Positions 19,280 through 29,122 of a stretch of DNA of 32,982 bases are shown in pieces. Positions within the stretch are counted from its first letter, which is position 1, and each line of letters opens with the position of its first letter. The DNA lies in NCBI GenBank assembly GCA_030431855.1, contig JAUIII010000010.1, positions 1 through 32,982 of the forward strand, given 5' to 3'. The notes under the pieces were generated by a model. That model had not been told where the DNA came from and made no database searches. It saw only the letters and a list, made by a program, of their open reading frames with translations. The translations under genes and the position numbers were made by a program. Source of the stretch: a bacterium. Its GTDB lineage: Bacteria; Patescibacteriota; Saccharimonadia; Saccharimonadales; Saccharimonadaceae.

Positions 19280-21145
19280 ATGGCAACTATGAATAAACCA
19301 CCCAAAGGTGGCATCAGCAATACACTCCGACTCACCCTGTTTTGGACGCTGCTCGTTGTGACAGTACTGGGTCTTATCGCAATCTTGTCGCCTCAAGACC
19401 CTTTGAAAGAGGTAAGCCTGAGTAGCGTTGTGAATCGCGCTAACGATGGTGAGATTAGCAAGCTAGAAGTAGAAGGCAACACGGTAAAAGTGACACCAAA
19501 GGGTAGCGACAAAGCGACTGAAGTTGCAATTAAAGATGACAGCGGAACACTGTATGATCAAGGTCTCGATGAAGATGCGAAGACCGAGATTACGTATGTA
19601 CAGCCATCTGGCACAAGCGACGCGTTGTGGACTATGGCCGGTATTTTGTTGCCGGTGCTGCTTATCGGTGCATTATTCGTTTTCATGATGCGACAAGCAC
19701 AAGGACAAAACAATCAGGCGATGGGCTTTGGAAAAAGCAAGGCAAAATTATACGGACTCGATAAAGAGCGAGTAACCTTTACCGATATAGCTGGAAATGA
19801 TTCGGCCAAACAAGATCTAGAAGAAGTTGTCGACTTCCTAAAGCATCCGAAAAAGTACCAACAACTTGGCGCAAAGATACCGAAGGGCGTATTGCTAGTC
19901 GGTAACCCAGGTACTGGCAAGACCATGCTTGCGCGTGCGGTTGCCGGTGAGGCAAATGTTCCATTCTTTAGTATCTCTGGTTCAGAATTCGTAGAAATGT
20001 TTGTGGGTGTGGGTGCATCTCGTGTGCGCGACCTCTTTGCAAAGGCAAAGAAAAACGCCCCGGCAATTATATTTATTGATGAGATCGATGCAGTTGGTCG
20101 TAAGCGCGGTAGTGGAATGGGCGGTGGCCATGACGAGCGAGAACAAACTTTGAACCAAATTTTGGTTGAAATGGATGGTTTCGAAACTGGCACAAATGTC
20201 ATCGTGCTAGCAGCAACCAACCGCGCAGATGTACTTGACCCTGCCTTGCTTCGTCCAGGCCGTTTCGACCGCCGCACAAATATTATGCTACCAGAGCGAA
20301 AGGACCGCGAAGCAATTTTAAAGGTTCACTTTAAAAACAAACCAACCGAAGCAAACGTAAACCTAGACAAGCTTGCGGCAAAGACTGCAGGTAGTAGCGG
20401 TGCGGATCTTGCCAATATTGCAAACGAAGCTGCCATTATTACCGCCCGTCGTAATGCTAAAAAAATCACGAACGCTGACATCACAGAAGCATTTGAAAAA
20501 GTTGCCATTGGTCCTGAACGTAAAGCTAAGGTAATGAACGAAAAAGAAAAAGAACTAACGGCATATCACGAGGCAGGACACGCGATTGTAGGACATGTGT
20601 TGCCAGACTCAGACCCAGTTCACAAGGTTACCATTATCCCTCGCGGTGGTACGGGTGGTGTCACATGGTTCTTGCCGCCTGAAGACAAAAGTTATACGAA
20701 TGTGTATGAATTTAAAGACATTCTTGCTCGCGCAATGGGTGGTCGTATTGCTGAAAAAATAAAGTATGGCAGCGATGGAATCACAACTGGTGCTGGCAAT
20801 GATTTACGTAAAGCAACCGAAATTGCACGTGACATGGTGATTGAACAGGGTATGGGCAAAAAGCTACGCGACCAAGTATTCCACGAAGACAATGGTGGCA
20901 TGGTGTTCGACAAGATTACGCACGAGCGACCATATAGTGATGACACCGCCAAGCAGATTGATAGTGAAGTCGAGCTACTAATCAAAGAGGCAGCAGGTCG
21001 TGCTGAAGCAGTGATCCGGGCTAACATGGCGGGGCTTGAAAAATTAGCAGGTGCACTGCTAAAGGAAGAGACAATTGAAGAAGAAATCGTTGAGCAGCTG
21101 CTTGCCGATACAAAGCTCCCGAAAGAGGCTATGCTACACGCATAA
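19280..21145 (+). CDS. ftsH: ATP-dependent zinc metalloprotease FtsH
   Basis: A 621-aa membrane-anchored AAA+ protease that removes misfolded and short-lived membrane and soluble proteins. Helix 1 lies at about 16-36 and helix 2 at about 118-136, with a periplasmic-side domain of about 80 residues between them. Walker A is GNPGTGKT (208-215), Walker [16 protein letters not shown], the pore motif [13 protein letters not shown], the [17 protein letters not shown], and the zinc site HEAGH at 430-434 with the third-ligand region [11 protein letters not shown] near 505. ATG 19280 is used; the next in-frame ATG is three codons on. AAAGGACGG lies rather far upstream. murJ follows after 9 nt. Confidence 0.97.
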   Translation: MATMNKPPKGGISNTLRLTLFWTLLVVTVLGLIAILSPQDPLKEVSLSSVVNRANDGEISKLEVEGNTVKVTPKGSDKATEVAIKDDSGTLYDQGLDEDAKTEITYVQPSGTSDALWTMAGILLPVLLIGALFVFMMRQAQGQNNQAMGFGKSKAKLYGLDKERVTFTDIAGNDSAKQDLEEVVDFLKHPKKYQQLGAKIPKGVLLVGNPGTGKTMLARAVAGEANVPFFSISGSEFVEMFVGVGASRVRDLFAKAKKNAPAIIFIDEIDAVGRKRGSGMGGGHDEREQTLNQILVEMDGFETGTNVIVLAATNRADVLDPALLRPGRFDRRTNIMLPERKDREAILKVHFKNKPTEANVNLDKLAAKTAGSSGADLANIANEAAIITARRNAKKITNADITEAFEKVAIGPERKAKVMNEKEKELTAYHEAGHAIVGHVLPDSDPVHKVTIIPRGGTGGVTWFLPPEDKSYTNVYEFKDILARAMGGRIAEKIKYGSDGITTGAGNDLRKATEIARDMVIEQGMGKKLRDQVFHEDNGGMVFDKITHERPYSDDTAKQIDSEVELLIKEAAGRAEAVIRANMAGLEKLAGALLKEETIEEEIVEQLLADTKLPKEAMLHA

Positions 21146-21154
21146 GGACGCACA

Positions 21155-22786
21155 ATGGGCCGAGTACAAAGCGTCGTCGCACGAGCCAATAAAAAGCTAA
21201 CGGTCCAGTTTGCAGCAGTTTTGATAGCAGGCTCATCACTGATGGGGATGTTGTTTGGCTTCCTTCGCGAACGTCTGCTGAATGCGACGTATTTCGATAC
21301 ATATAAAGTCGGGCTAGACGCCTACACGACAGCATTTACAATACCCGACTTCATGTTTTTCATACTTGTCTCGGGTGCACTGAGTGTTACATTTATTCCC
21401 GTGTTTAACCAGCGACTTGCTGGTGGTAACAAAAAGTCGGCTTGGGAGCTTTCGACAAGCATGGTAAATATGATGGCTATTGCTACGTTTATAGCAAGCA
21501 TCCTAATTATCATATTTGCCGATCAACTTGCGTACCTACTAGCGCCTGGCTATTCAGAAACCGGACATGCCCTAACGGTCAGTATGATGCGAGTGATTGC
21601 TATCAACCCATTCTTGTTCGCAATTGCGACTGTGGTGGCGAGTGTACAGCAAGCAGTTGGTCGATTTACCTTTTACGCGCTCGCGCCAACCATCTATAAC
21701 ATCGGCATTATTATCGGCATTGTCTATTTCACGAACGGTATATCTATATTTGGCTGGGAGATATTTGATGGCGGTATTATGGGTGTCGCCCTTGGTGTTG
21801 TACTAGGTTCAATCATGCAGCTTCTTGTGAGTTGTATGGGACTCATTGGCCTCGGGTTTGACTATCGATTTAAGATTCACTGGAAAAATAAAGGTTTCCG
21901 TAAAGTGCTCACCCTGCTGCCAGCGCGCTCGCTCGACCAGGGCATGGACTACATCGTAGGCATGGTAGAAAACAACCTCGCGTCGCGAATGGCGCCTGGA
22001 ACTGTGCGTGCATTCAACCAGGCAACCATGCTGCATCTTGCACCGATTAACCTTATCGGCGTAGCGATTTCAACCGCAGCCTTCCCGAAACTTACTGAGC
22101 AGCTGAGCGAGGGAAAGCAATCACTCTTTAGAGACCAGCTACAAACGGTGCTTAGAGTCATTGTTTGGCTGGCGCTTCCAGTTGCAATGATAACGTTCTT
22201 TACTCGTGGGTATATCGTCAACTTTATTAAGCCTGGTGGTAACTCGCTCATGGCAGGTCTGCTGGCTATTTTAACCATCGCTATCGTGGCTCGATCGGTA
22301 TATTATATTGCCGCACGTAGTTTTTATGCACAGCAGGATACAAAGACGCCAATGTATGTATCGCTCTTTGCGATTGGTCTGAATATTGCATTGGCGATAT
22401 GGTTTACGCAGACGCTCCGCATGGGTGCGTATGGTCTAGCATTTGCGCAGTCTATTATGGCAGTTGTGGAAGTAGCGATTCTACTACAAATAATGAGCGT
22501 ACGCATAAATGGACTGCTTGATAGAAATTTTTGGCATGCGGTCGGCAGAATGGCCAGTGCAACAGGCATTATGTCTGTGGTGAGTTATGTGTTGGTAACA
22601 CTGATGCCGCTGCAAGCAGGTGATTACAGTAGTTTCTACATATCATTTCCAAAGTTCTTGTTCATCACAACGGTAAGCTTCAGCGTGTATGTTGTGCTTA
22701 GCAAATTATTTAAGCTAAGCGAAGCCAACCCAGTACTACACAGCATAAGTGCAGCATGGCGACGTCTGAATCGCCAAGCGAGCTAA
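21155..22786 (+). CDS. murJ: Lipid II flippase MurJ (MOP superfamily)
   Basis: A 543-aa protein with about 14 membrane helices and the MurJ pattern: an early arginine-rich loop in GMLFGFLRERLLNATYF, AYTTAFTIPDFMFFILVSGALSVTFIPVF, and LLPARSLDQGMDYIVGMVENNLASRM in the second half. MurJ flips lipid II across the membrane for peptidoglycan assembly. The start has AAGGACG upstream and lies 9 nt after ftsH, so the two are probably transcribed together. With murC in the same window it shows that the cell makes its own wall. Confidence 0.93.
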   Translation: MGRVQSVVARANKKLTVQFAAVLIAGSSLMGMLFGFLRERLLNATYFDTYKVGLDAYTTAFTIPDFMFFILVSGALSVTFIPVFNQRLAGGNKKSAWELSTSMVNMMAIATFIASILIIIFADQLAYLLAPGYSETGHALTVSMMRVIAINPFLFAIATVVASVQQAVGRFTFYALAPTIYNIGIIIGIVYFTNGISIFGWEIFDGGIMGVALGVVLGSIMQLLVSCMGLIGLGFDYRFKIHWKNKGFRKVLTLLPARSLDQGMDYIVGMVENNLASRMAPGTVRAFNQATMLHLAPINLIGVAISTAAFPKLTEQLSEGKQSLFRDQLQTVLRVIVWLALPVAMITFFTRGYIVNFIKPGGNSLMAGLLAILTIAIVARSVYYIAARSFYAQQDTKTPMYVSLFAIGLNIALAIWFTQTLRMGAYGLAFAQSIMAVVEVAILLQIMSVRINGLLDRNFWHAVGRMASATGIMSVVSYVLVTLMPLQAGDYSSFYISFPKFLFITTVSFSVYVVLSKLFKLSEANPVLHSISAAWRRLNRQAS

Positions 22787-22793
22787 AAACTGG

Positions 22794-22811
22794 TATAATT
22801 ACCTCTGATAT
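22794..22811 (+). promoter_or_regulatory. -10 box of lepA
   Basis: TATAAT (22794-22799) lies 12 nt before the ATG at 22812, giving a leader of only about 5-6 nt with no ribosome binding site. Confidence 0.55.
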
Positions 22812-24590
22812 ATGGACCAGAACAACATTAGAAATTTTTGTATTATTGCTCATATCGACCATGGTAAATCAACGTTGGCCGACAGAATGCTTGAATTGAC
22901 CGGGACCGTACAGCAGCGCGACATGAAAACTCAGCTGCTCGACAGTATGGACCTAGAGCGCGAAAAAGGCATCACCATAAAACTTGCCCCAGTGCGGATG
23001 AGCTATAACGGGGTTGATTTGAATTTGATAGATACGCCTGGGCATGTCGACTTTAGCTATGAAGTAAGTCGTAGTTTACAAGCATGTGAGGGCGCCATCT
23101 TGGTGGTGGATGCGAGTCAGGGCATTCAGGCCCAGACACTCGCAAACGTGTACCTGGCACTTGAACAAGACCTAGAGATTATACCTGTGCTTAACAAGGT
23201 AGATTTGCCTGCGGCGGATGTACCGCGGGTTAGTGCAGAGGTAAAGAATTTGCTCGGGTGTAGTGATGAGGCAATTTTGAAAATTAGCGCAAAAACAGGC
23301 GAAGGTGTGACGGATGTGCTTGACGCAGTAATTGAACGCATATTGCCACCAATGGGCGAACCGACACGACCCACACGGTCGTTGATTTTTGATAGTTACT
23401 ACGATGATTATCGAGGCGTTATTTTGTATACCAGAGTCGTCGACGGTTCTATTAAAAAAGGCGACACGATTGAGATGTTAGCAACGGGCGCACACGGACT
23501 AGCGCTTGAAGTTGGGTCGCTAAGTCCCACGATGAAATCAGAAGCCGAGATTAGTACTGGCGAAATTGGGTACATTGTGACGAATCTAAAGACAACGCGA
23601 GACGCGAAAGTAGGCGACACTGTTACTATAAAGCGCGCACACGCTAGTGAACCCTTGCCTGGTTATAAAAACGTGCAACCTTTTGTATATGCGGGGTTCT
23701 TCCCCGTTTCAAACGAAGACTACAATGATTTGAAAGACGCGATTGAAAAATTATCACTCAGTGATTCGGCATTGCAGTTTGAGCCAGAAAATTCACCAGT
23801 ACTTGGGTTTGGTGTGCGGATTGGTTTCCTAGGCCTCCTTCATATGGATATTGTTCGTGAACGTTTGGAGCGTGAATATGATTTGGATTTGGTGGTAACC
23901 AACCCAAGCACGGACTACCAAATTACTATGACGACCGGCGAAGAGATAGACATAAAATCTGCAGCCGATTTACCGCCCGTAACCAAAATCAATGAAATTC
24001 GTGAGCCATGGATTGACGGTGAGATTGTTGTCCCCTCAGACTACATAGGTTCTGTTATTCAACTGATAGTCTCGAAGCGTGGCCGTCAAAAAAATCTTAG
24101 CTACATTGATGAAAGAGCACTTATTTCGTTTGAGGCACCGTTAGCAAACCTACTGACAGATTTTTACGATCAACTTAAAAGTGTCACTAGTGGCTACGGT
24201 AGTTTTAATTACGAACTGGCAGGCTATCATGCGGAAGACCTGGTGCGTGTAGATTTCTATGTAGGTGGTGAAATGGTAGATGCGCTTTCAGTGATGGCGC
24301 ATCGTTCTGAATCACAAAGCTTAGGCCGTGACGTTGTAAAGAAGCTTAAGGATGTCGTGCCGCGCCAAAGTTTCCAGGTCAGTTTGCAGGCTGCGATTGG
24401 TGGAAAGTTCATCGCCCGCGAGGACATATCTGCCTATAGAAAAGATGTCACCACAGGCCTGTATGGCGGTGATGTATCGCGCAAGAAAAAAGTACTTGCC
24501 AAACAAGCCAAGGGCAAAAAGCGCATGAAACGCTTTGGAAAAGTCGACATTCCCTCTGAAGCATTTACCGTAATGCTAAAGAGAGACTAG
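22812..24590 (+). CDS. lepA: Elongation factor 4 (LepA)
   Basis: A 592-aa translational GTPase that acts on stalled or back-translocated ribosomes. The G1 loop is AHIDHGKST (13-21), with the effector region EREKGITIKL, G3 DTPGHVDF and G4 NKVDLP. EF-G-like domains and the LepA-specific C-terminal domain follow, including GSFNYELAGYHAEDLVRVDF and AKGKKRMKRFGKVDIPSEAF. The length equals the family norm (about 600). A very short leader is predicted. It is followed after 38 nt by a leaderless membrane-protein gene. Confidence 0.97.
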   Translation: MDQNNIRNFCIIAHIDHGKSTLADRMLELTGTVQQRDMKTQLLDSMDLEREKGITIKLAPVRMSYNGVDLNLIDTPGHVDFSYEVSRSLQACEGAILVVDASQGIQAQTLANVYLALEQDLEIIPVLNKVDLPAADVPRVSAEVKNLLGCSDEAILKISAKTGEGVTDVLDAVIERILPPMGEPTRPTRSLIFDSYYDDYRGVILYTRVVDGSIKKGDTIEMLATGAHGLALEVGSLSPTMKSEAEISTGEIGYIVTNLKTTRDAKVGDTVTIKRAHASEPLPGYKNVQPFVYAGFFPVSNEDYNDLKDAIEKLSLSDSALQFEPENSPVLGFGVRIGFLGLLHMDIVRERLEREYDLDLVVTNPSTDYQITMTTGEEIDIKSAADLPPVTKINEIREPWIDGEIVVPSDYIGSVIQLIVSKRGRQKNLSYIDERALISFEAPLANLLTDFYDQLKSVTSGYGSFNYELAGYHAEDLVRVDFYVGGEMVDALSVMAHRSESQSLGRDVVKKLKDVVPRQSFQVSLQAAIGGKFIAREDISAYRKDVTTGLYGGDVSRKKKVLAKQAKGKKRMKRFGKVDIPSEAFTVMLKRD

Positions 24591-24616
24591 CAGCACTCGG
24601 TTCACCACGCCGATGA

Positions 24617-24628
24617 TATACTACCTAC
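24617..24628 (+). promoter_or_regulatory. Leaderless -10 box of the gene at 24629
   Basis: TATACT (24617-24622) then 6 nt and a GTG start. Confidence 0.55.
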
Positions 24629-25237
24629 GTGCGAACAATCAAAAATATTCATCCAATCTTTACATTTTCAAGTATTGAATACTTGATAGGTGGCTTATTG
24701 GCACTGTGTATGACGGGTGTATTATTTTACCCCACCATTTATAACGACACCGCGATTTCTTCGTATATGTTATACGAGCAAGACCATCCCTCGGCACTCC
24801 GAAAATCATACACAGAAATACAAGACAGCGTGAATAGCAGTAAGTTTGCCGCGGATGCCACGCTGTTTATCGTGTGGGCGGCTGTAGGGCTACTACTATA
24901 CAGCCTCGCGGAAGTATTCATAAAGTTGTTCACGTTTTTTGTAGTGATAAAAAACAAGCAACGTACACAGCCTAGCGATGGCAGCAAATCGGTAATAGAT
25001 ATGGGAAAGCGTGCTTTCGTACGTTTCGCTGCAATTGGTGCAATATATATGCTCGGCCTAGTGACCATCGGCTACGGAGTCCCACTGGTTGTGTACGTTC
25101 TCTCGCTTATTTCGCCAGGCTGGGCGCTTGTGCTCGCAGCACTCCTGCTGTGGTTCGTAGTGCTAGCTTTAATTCATGCTTTGGTTGTTCTAACACGGCT
25201 AGTATTTTTAAGAACAAGGCTACTTGAATCTAAATAA
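24629..25237 (+). CDS. Membrane protein, paralogue A
   Basis: This 202-aa protein of unknown function has helices at about 17-35, 73-100 and two near 130-185. It carries the segment SVNSSKFAADATLFIVWAAV and ends LTRLVFLRTRLLESK. The protein at 26815-27447 has the same plan: INSSKLAADASVFIVWALAG and LLRFALLRTRLF at matching places, so the two are paralogues. A basic, variable cytoplasmic loop lies in the middle (NKQRTQPSDGSKSVIDMGKR). The start is GTG, 6 nt after TATACT. Its end overlaps by 8 bp with the convergent glycosyltransferase-like gene. I know no family name. Confidence 0.68.
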   Translation: MRTIKNIHPIFTFSSIEYLIGGLLALCMTGVLFYPTIYNDTAISSYMLYEQDHPSALRKSYTEIQDSVNSSKFAADATLFIVWAAVGLLLYSLAEVFIKLFTFFVVIKNKQRTQPSDGSKSVIDMGKRAFVRFAAIGAIYMLGLVTIGYGVPLVVYVLSLISPGWALVLAALLLWFVVLALIHALVVLTRLVFLRTRLLESK

Positions 25238-26744
25238 ACCAGATGTGTTGCCATGTGAAAAAGCTGACGATGTTGTGAAGCACTAACCAGCTAGCCTGGC
25301 CCCATCCTTCCCAAAACCAATGCTCGTAACCCCGCACGATATAGGTAAAGACACCGCCACCTTGAATTGCCACGGTCACTAACATAAGCGACAGCCCAAG
25401 AACAGTGTAGTTATATATGCGGTAATAGCGCCCTGCGTGCAGCACGGCATATACGAAAATGGCAAAAAGTAACGGAATGACAGGCAACAAGTATCGACCG
25501 TTGATTGCCACTGGCACTGCGGTGATCAGATAGCTGCCATATAGTTTTACGGCCAGTACACCTACATAGACCGCGCTTATAAGCAAGGCTGGCGTTACAA
25601 ACGACCACCGTGTCACTAGCTGCCTCCAAAAACGCAGTAGGGCTAACATACCCGCCACGATAAACAATACACCAAGTGGCCACACAAGTGGAAGCGGCGA
25701 CCTTGTTTGGTAGCCATTTGTTGGTCCGGCAAGTGTAAAGACCAATCGCTGCATCATGCCTGGCACCCAATCATCATACATAAACTCTATAAATGATTTG
25801 GGCTGGAAGTCTGCAGACTTAGATTCAATCATACGATTGTTGCGTTGCCAGGGTCCATATGCTTGGCAGGCATCTTTATCGAACACGGTGTCGCACCCGG
25901 GTATAAAGCTGTCATACCGTATGTAATTATCAACGTATCGAATATTAAAGAACGACCCAAGAAGCACCAGGCCAATAAGGCTTACTTTGAGAGCTGTAGA
26001 CAGAGCGCCAAATAATGATGAAAGTTCTTTTATTGCCGACGTAAAACCATGCTTTTTTACAACCAGTACACAAAGCCATAGTAACCACAGGCCAGCTCCA
26101 AGAACCAACGGCATAGATGCATACTTCACAGGTAGCATTAAAAGCAGCGTGCCCACAAGCAGTATCGTATCTAGCACTGGCAAACGCACATGAGTTTTTA
26201 CATAGTTTGTAATACGAATGAGCAACCAAAAACTGATTGCCGTCAGAAGGAGTAGCAAGTTGTCATAATTAAGCTGCCCCGCCATGAGCGGAAGTATTGG
26301 AATCAACGAAAATGCAGCAATGACGCCGTTTGTGGCTGCCTTCGACAAGCGTCCTGCCAAGAAAGCTTTGCGGTAAAAAATGAGCGCACCAACTACCATG
26401 GCGATATTAAGTGTACGAAGTAAAATAATAGTAGTAATTTCAGAAAAGCCTAGGCTATCTAACAGTCGATACGGGAAGCTCATTAGGTAGTGAAACAAAT
26501 ACGATGGATCAGCCGTAGCCGCACCGTATTGAGCCATGTCGCGTGTCGGCTCAATTCCAAATGGTAGCAGATGGTCACCATATATCTTTATCAGGCCAAA
26601 ATGGAACTCTTCATCGAATGCCATGGGGTAGAGGCTTGCGGTTGCAACCCAAAGTGAACCGAGGACAAACCATACTATGACAAACACGAAGAATGTGTCA
26701 GATCGCAGTATGTTTGAAAAGAAATTGCCAAGCCGATGTACCAT
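25230..26744 (-). CDS. GT-C type membrane glycosyltransferase-like protein
   Basis: A 504-aa protein with about 12 hydrophobic helices. The first extracytoplasmic loop holds an acidic pair, YPMAFDEEFHFGLIKIYGDH, where GT-C enzymes keep their catalytic D/E. Near the C-terminus, AINGRYLLPVIPLLFAIFVY resembles the GRYLLP motif of DUF2142-type proteins. GT-C enzymes use lipid-linked sugars on the outer face of the membrane. A loop with two cysteines (FIPGCDTVFDKDACQAYGPW) may form a disulfide. Function and acceptor are inferred. It is flanked by the two paralogous membrane genes; its start is 8 nt from a TATACT box (26758-26753, minus). Confidence 0.68.
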   Translation of the reverse strand: MVHRLGNFFSNILRSDTFFVFVIVWFVLGSLWVATASLYPMAFDEEFHFGLIKIYGDHLLPFGIEPTRDMAQYGAATADPSYLFHYLMSFPYRLLDSLGFSEITTIILLRTLNIAMVVGALIFYRKAFLAGRLSKAATNGVIAAFSLIPILPLMAGQLNYDNLLLLLTAISFWLLIRITNYVKTHVRLPVLDTILLVGTLLLMLPVKYASMPLVLGAGLWLLWLCVLVVKKHGFTSAIKELSSLFGALSTALKVSLIGLVLLGSFFNIRYVDNYIRYDSFIPGCDTVFDKDACQAYGPWQRNNRMIESKSADFQPKSFIEFMYDDWVPGMMQRLVFTLAGPTNGYQTRSPLPLVWPLGVLFIVAGMLALLRFWRQLVTRWSFVTPALLISAVYVGVLAVKLYGSYLITAVPVAINGRYLLPVIPLLFAIFVYAVLHAGRYYRIYNYTVLGLSLMLVTVAIQGGGVFTYIVRGYEHWFWEGWGQASWLVLHNIVSFFTWQHIWFI

Positions 26745-26802
26745 CTATGTACAGTATACCAGCCAGATAGGAAGAAGCTTGCAACCAAGCCACTAATTTG
26801 GT

Positions 26803-26814
26803 TACAGTAAGCGT
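26803..26814 (+). promoter_or_regulatory. Leaderless promoter of paralogue B
   Basis: TACAGT (26803-26808) is 6 nt before the GTG at 26815, with a TTGCAA box at 26779-26784 (18-bp spacer). Confidence 0.5.
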
Positions 26815-27447
26815 GTGACACCATCTTCAAACACTGACTTGCAACAGATATTTCGTACTCTGCTACCTTCTCGTGGCGGAGTGTTAGTGACAATTCTGAT
26901 CAGTATACTATTGTCACTGTTTATTATGACTCCAATATTTATCCGGCAGCTCAATATTCAACAATATATTGACTACATCGCCCAAAACCCAACGCAAATG
27001 TCCGACCAAATTACCAATGCGAGTGACGCAATAAATAGTAGTAAACTTGCGGCGGATGCATCGGTATTTATTGTATGGGCGCTAGCTGGTGTTGCAGGCT
27101 ACTTGCTTATATCGAGTATTTTTCAAGCAGTAAAGCGAAGCATCGCCACTATTGATGACGTAGAACACGCAGTAGTCGACAGAAAATCGGCCGAGAGAGA
27201 GTTGTTTGAAAAAATCATTATTCAACTAAGCGCAGTTATATTGTTATATTGCCTTTATATTTTAGTAAAGACACTTATTTTGCCTACTTTGACGGTCTTG
27301 AGTTTGTATGCACTCACCCAAGGAGCCAGTACGGTTTTCGTGAGTTTGCTTGCTATGGTGGCAATTCTATTTCTTACGATTCATCTAGTAGTCGTTTTAC
27401 TAAGGTTCGCACTGCTTCGAACTCGACTATTTTTCGGCCCGTATTGA
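26815..27447 (+). CDS. Membrane protein, paralogue B
   Basis: A 210-aa protein of unknown function and the partner of 24629-25237. Helices lie at about 22-42, 81-104 and two near 140-200. Shared features are the motif DAINSSKLAADASVFIVWAL before helix 2 and LLRFALLRTRLFFGPY at the C-terminus. The central loop differs from that of paralogue A and is acidic-basic mixed (DDVEHAVVDRKSAERELFEK). The region between helices 1 and 2 (QQYIDYIAQNPTQMSDQITN) is probably extracytoplasmic. The conservation of the NSSK-AADA-FIVWA block in both copies marks it as the functional core. The start is a GTG; GTG 26813 is out of frame. Confidence 0.66.
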   Translation: MTPSSNTDLQQIFRTLLPSRGGVLVTILISILLSLFIMTPIFIRQLNIQQYIDYIAQNPTQMSDQITNASDAINSSKLAADASVFIVWALAGVAGYLLISSIFQAVKRSIATIDDVEHAVVDRKSAERELFEKIIIQLSAVILLYCLYILVKTLILPTLTVLSLYALTQGASTVFVSLLAMVAILFLTIHLVVVLLRFALLRTRLFFGPY

Positions 27448-27472
27448 CATAACCGCTTTGACACTGAATAAT
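27444..27472 (+). promoter_or_regulatory. Promoter of the glycoside hydrolase-like gene
   Basis: TTGACA (27444-27449), a 17-bp spacer and AATAAT (27467-27472). The -35 box overlaps the stop codon of paralogue B. A ribosome binding site AGGGG follows at 27495-27499. Confidence 0.6.
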
Positions 27473-27506
27473 CTAACATAAGTATGTTAAGAATAGGGGT
27501 AACTGT

Positions 27507-29084
27507 ATGAAAAAATCCAAGAAAACGAAAGGTGGCACAATGAATTGGCTGAAACCATCAAAAATGAGGGTGCTAACAGTAGCAGTAATCTTTGGATTTG
27601 TAGGAGCAGGCTATCTTCTGTACCAAACATTCGCGGCCTCAAATACGGTTCATTACTGGGGTGCATTAACCCGCACAAACCAAGCTGCTGTCTACAAGTT
27701 GACGACTGGTGCGGGAGCTCTCGATATAACATTTAGTAATAACACGGCCGACCTAGTGCTGACCGTACGCAACAGCGCTGGCAAGACTGTAGGATCGGTT
27801 GAAAGTATTGGTAAAAAAGATGTCTATCTAAAGCTTTCTGTTACTCCAGACACCTACACTCTCACGCTCACTCCGCAAAAAACGCGTAATTTTGGAAAAA
27901 AGAATAAAGGCTACTCGCTACACGTGACCTATCCGGTTGATGATATCGAAAGCCCAACAGCAGTTATTACTAAACCACTCAGTACAGAGGAACTTTCGGG
28001 TACGGTTGATTTCCTGGCTAATTCTCAAGATGACACAGGCGTCGTGAAGGTAGACTTTTATGTCGATGGCGTGCTACTTGGCACAGACGCATCTTCACCG
28101 TATGGCACAAAATGGGACACAACTGTCGCATCGAACGGCGTACACAAATTAGTAGTAAAAGCTTACGATGCTAAAGGCAATGTTGGCCAGGCACAGGGCG
28201 AAGCTACGGTAAAGAATGTAGTAGCACAAAAGCAGCGTTTCCCTGGCGACTCGAACCCCCTCGTAACAGGCAAAGCATACTGGGGTGCATCTGGCACTCA
28301 TATCAATGAACACGAGTCAGCTACTGGCAAATCAGTAGCAATCCACCGTTCGTTCTCTCCATCATGGCCTGGCACTACAAAACTTGTCAATGCTATCGAG
28401 GATGATAATGCAAACAACCGCCTCCCATGGGTGTCTACTAAAACAACTGGTTGGGGCACATTCGCCAATGGATCATACGATTCTGAAATCGACCAGTTCC
28501 TTCGCGACATCGACAAGGCCGCAAATGGCAACCCAGTATGGCTAACAATTCACCATGAACCCGAAAACGATAGTAGTTCAACTGGTCAGTACACAGCGGC
28601 AAACTTTCGTGCGATGCAAACAAAGTTCCGCCAACGCATGACCATTGTCGGTACAGAGAACATTGCCTTTATGCCAATCTTCCAGGGCTACAGTTGGGCA
28701 ACATCGAAATGGGACATCAACGACTTCTATGTAAAAGGTATCTGGGACGCAATCGGTTTTGACCACTACTCAGATTCAGCCGATAAGGATCTGCTGCGCA
28801 AACGATACTACGATGCAGTTGCTTGGATAGAGTCAAAGGGTCTGCCGTACGCAATAGGTGAGTTTGGTGTACGTGACTACGGCAACGCTACGCAGCAAGC
28901 ATCTGAACTCCGCGACTTCTGGCAATGGGGCTTTGCTAACAAAAAAGATGCTCTCGGCTACTCATACTTTGACTCGGGTCAAAACAGCCCGGCAGGTACG
29001 TGGGAGCTTGAGGGCGCACGTCTAAATGTATGGCGCGACATCCTAAAGAACGACAAGCGTGTTATTCGTACCGGTGACCTATAA
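27507..29084 (+). CDS. Surface or secreted glycoside hydrolase-like protein with Ig-like domain
   Basis: A 525-aa exported protein. A basic start and a helix at about 22-43 (VLTVAVIFGFVGAGYLLYQT) are a signal peptide or anchor. A beta domain (about 48-145) is followed by a bacterial Ig-like domain (about 150-235: SGTVDFLANSQDDTGVVKVD, VDGVLLGTDASSPYGTKWD). A TIM-barrel-like domain from about 255 resembles GH26-type enzymes: WLTIHHEPEND with candidate acid/base E351 or E353, and YAIGEFGVRDY with candidate nucleophile E452. It would cleave an extracellular polysaccharide; the substrate is not known. AGGGG lies 7 nt before the ATG. It ends 38 nt before the next gene. Confidence 0.78.
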   Translation: MKKSKKTKGGTMNWLKPSKMRVLTVAVIFGFVGAGYLLYQTFAASNTVHYWGALTRTNQAAVYKLTTGAGALDITFSNNTADLVLTVRNSAGKTVGSVESIGKKDVYLKLSVTPDTYTLTLTPQKTRNFGKKNKGYSLHVTYPVDDIESPTAVITKPLSTEELSGTVDFLANSQDDTGVVKVDFYVDGVLLGTDASSPYGTKWDTTVASNGVHKLVVKAYDAKGNVGQAQGEATVKNVVAQKQRFPGDSNPLVTGKAYWGASGTHINEHESATGKSVAIHRSFSPSWPGTTKLVNAIEDDNANNRLPWVSTKTTGWGTFANGSYDSEIDQFLRDIDKAANGNPVWLTIHHEPENDSSSTGQYTAANFRAMQTKFRQRMTIVGTENIAFMPIFQGYSWATSKWDINDFYVKGIWDAIGFDHYSDSADKDLLRKRYYDAVAWIESKGLPYAIGEFGVRDYGNATQQASELRDFWQWGFANKKDALGYSYFDSGQNSPAGTWELEGARLNVWRDILKNDKRVIRTGDL

Positions 29085-29110
29085 AGACCTACGACAGCAG
29101 TTTTTCGTGA

Positions 29111-29122
29111 TATAAGTAGTAT
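29111..29122 (+). promoter_or_regulatory. Leaderless -10 box of the GMK-like gene
   Basis: TATAAG (29111-29116) then 6 nt and the ATG at 29123. Confidence 0.5.

Noticed and set aside
20692-21189. 165-aa serine-rich minus-strand frame inside ftsH
   Set aside because: It lies wholly opposite ftsH and has the serine-rich makeup typical of an antisense frame.
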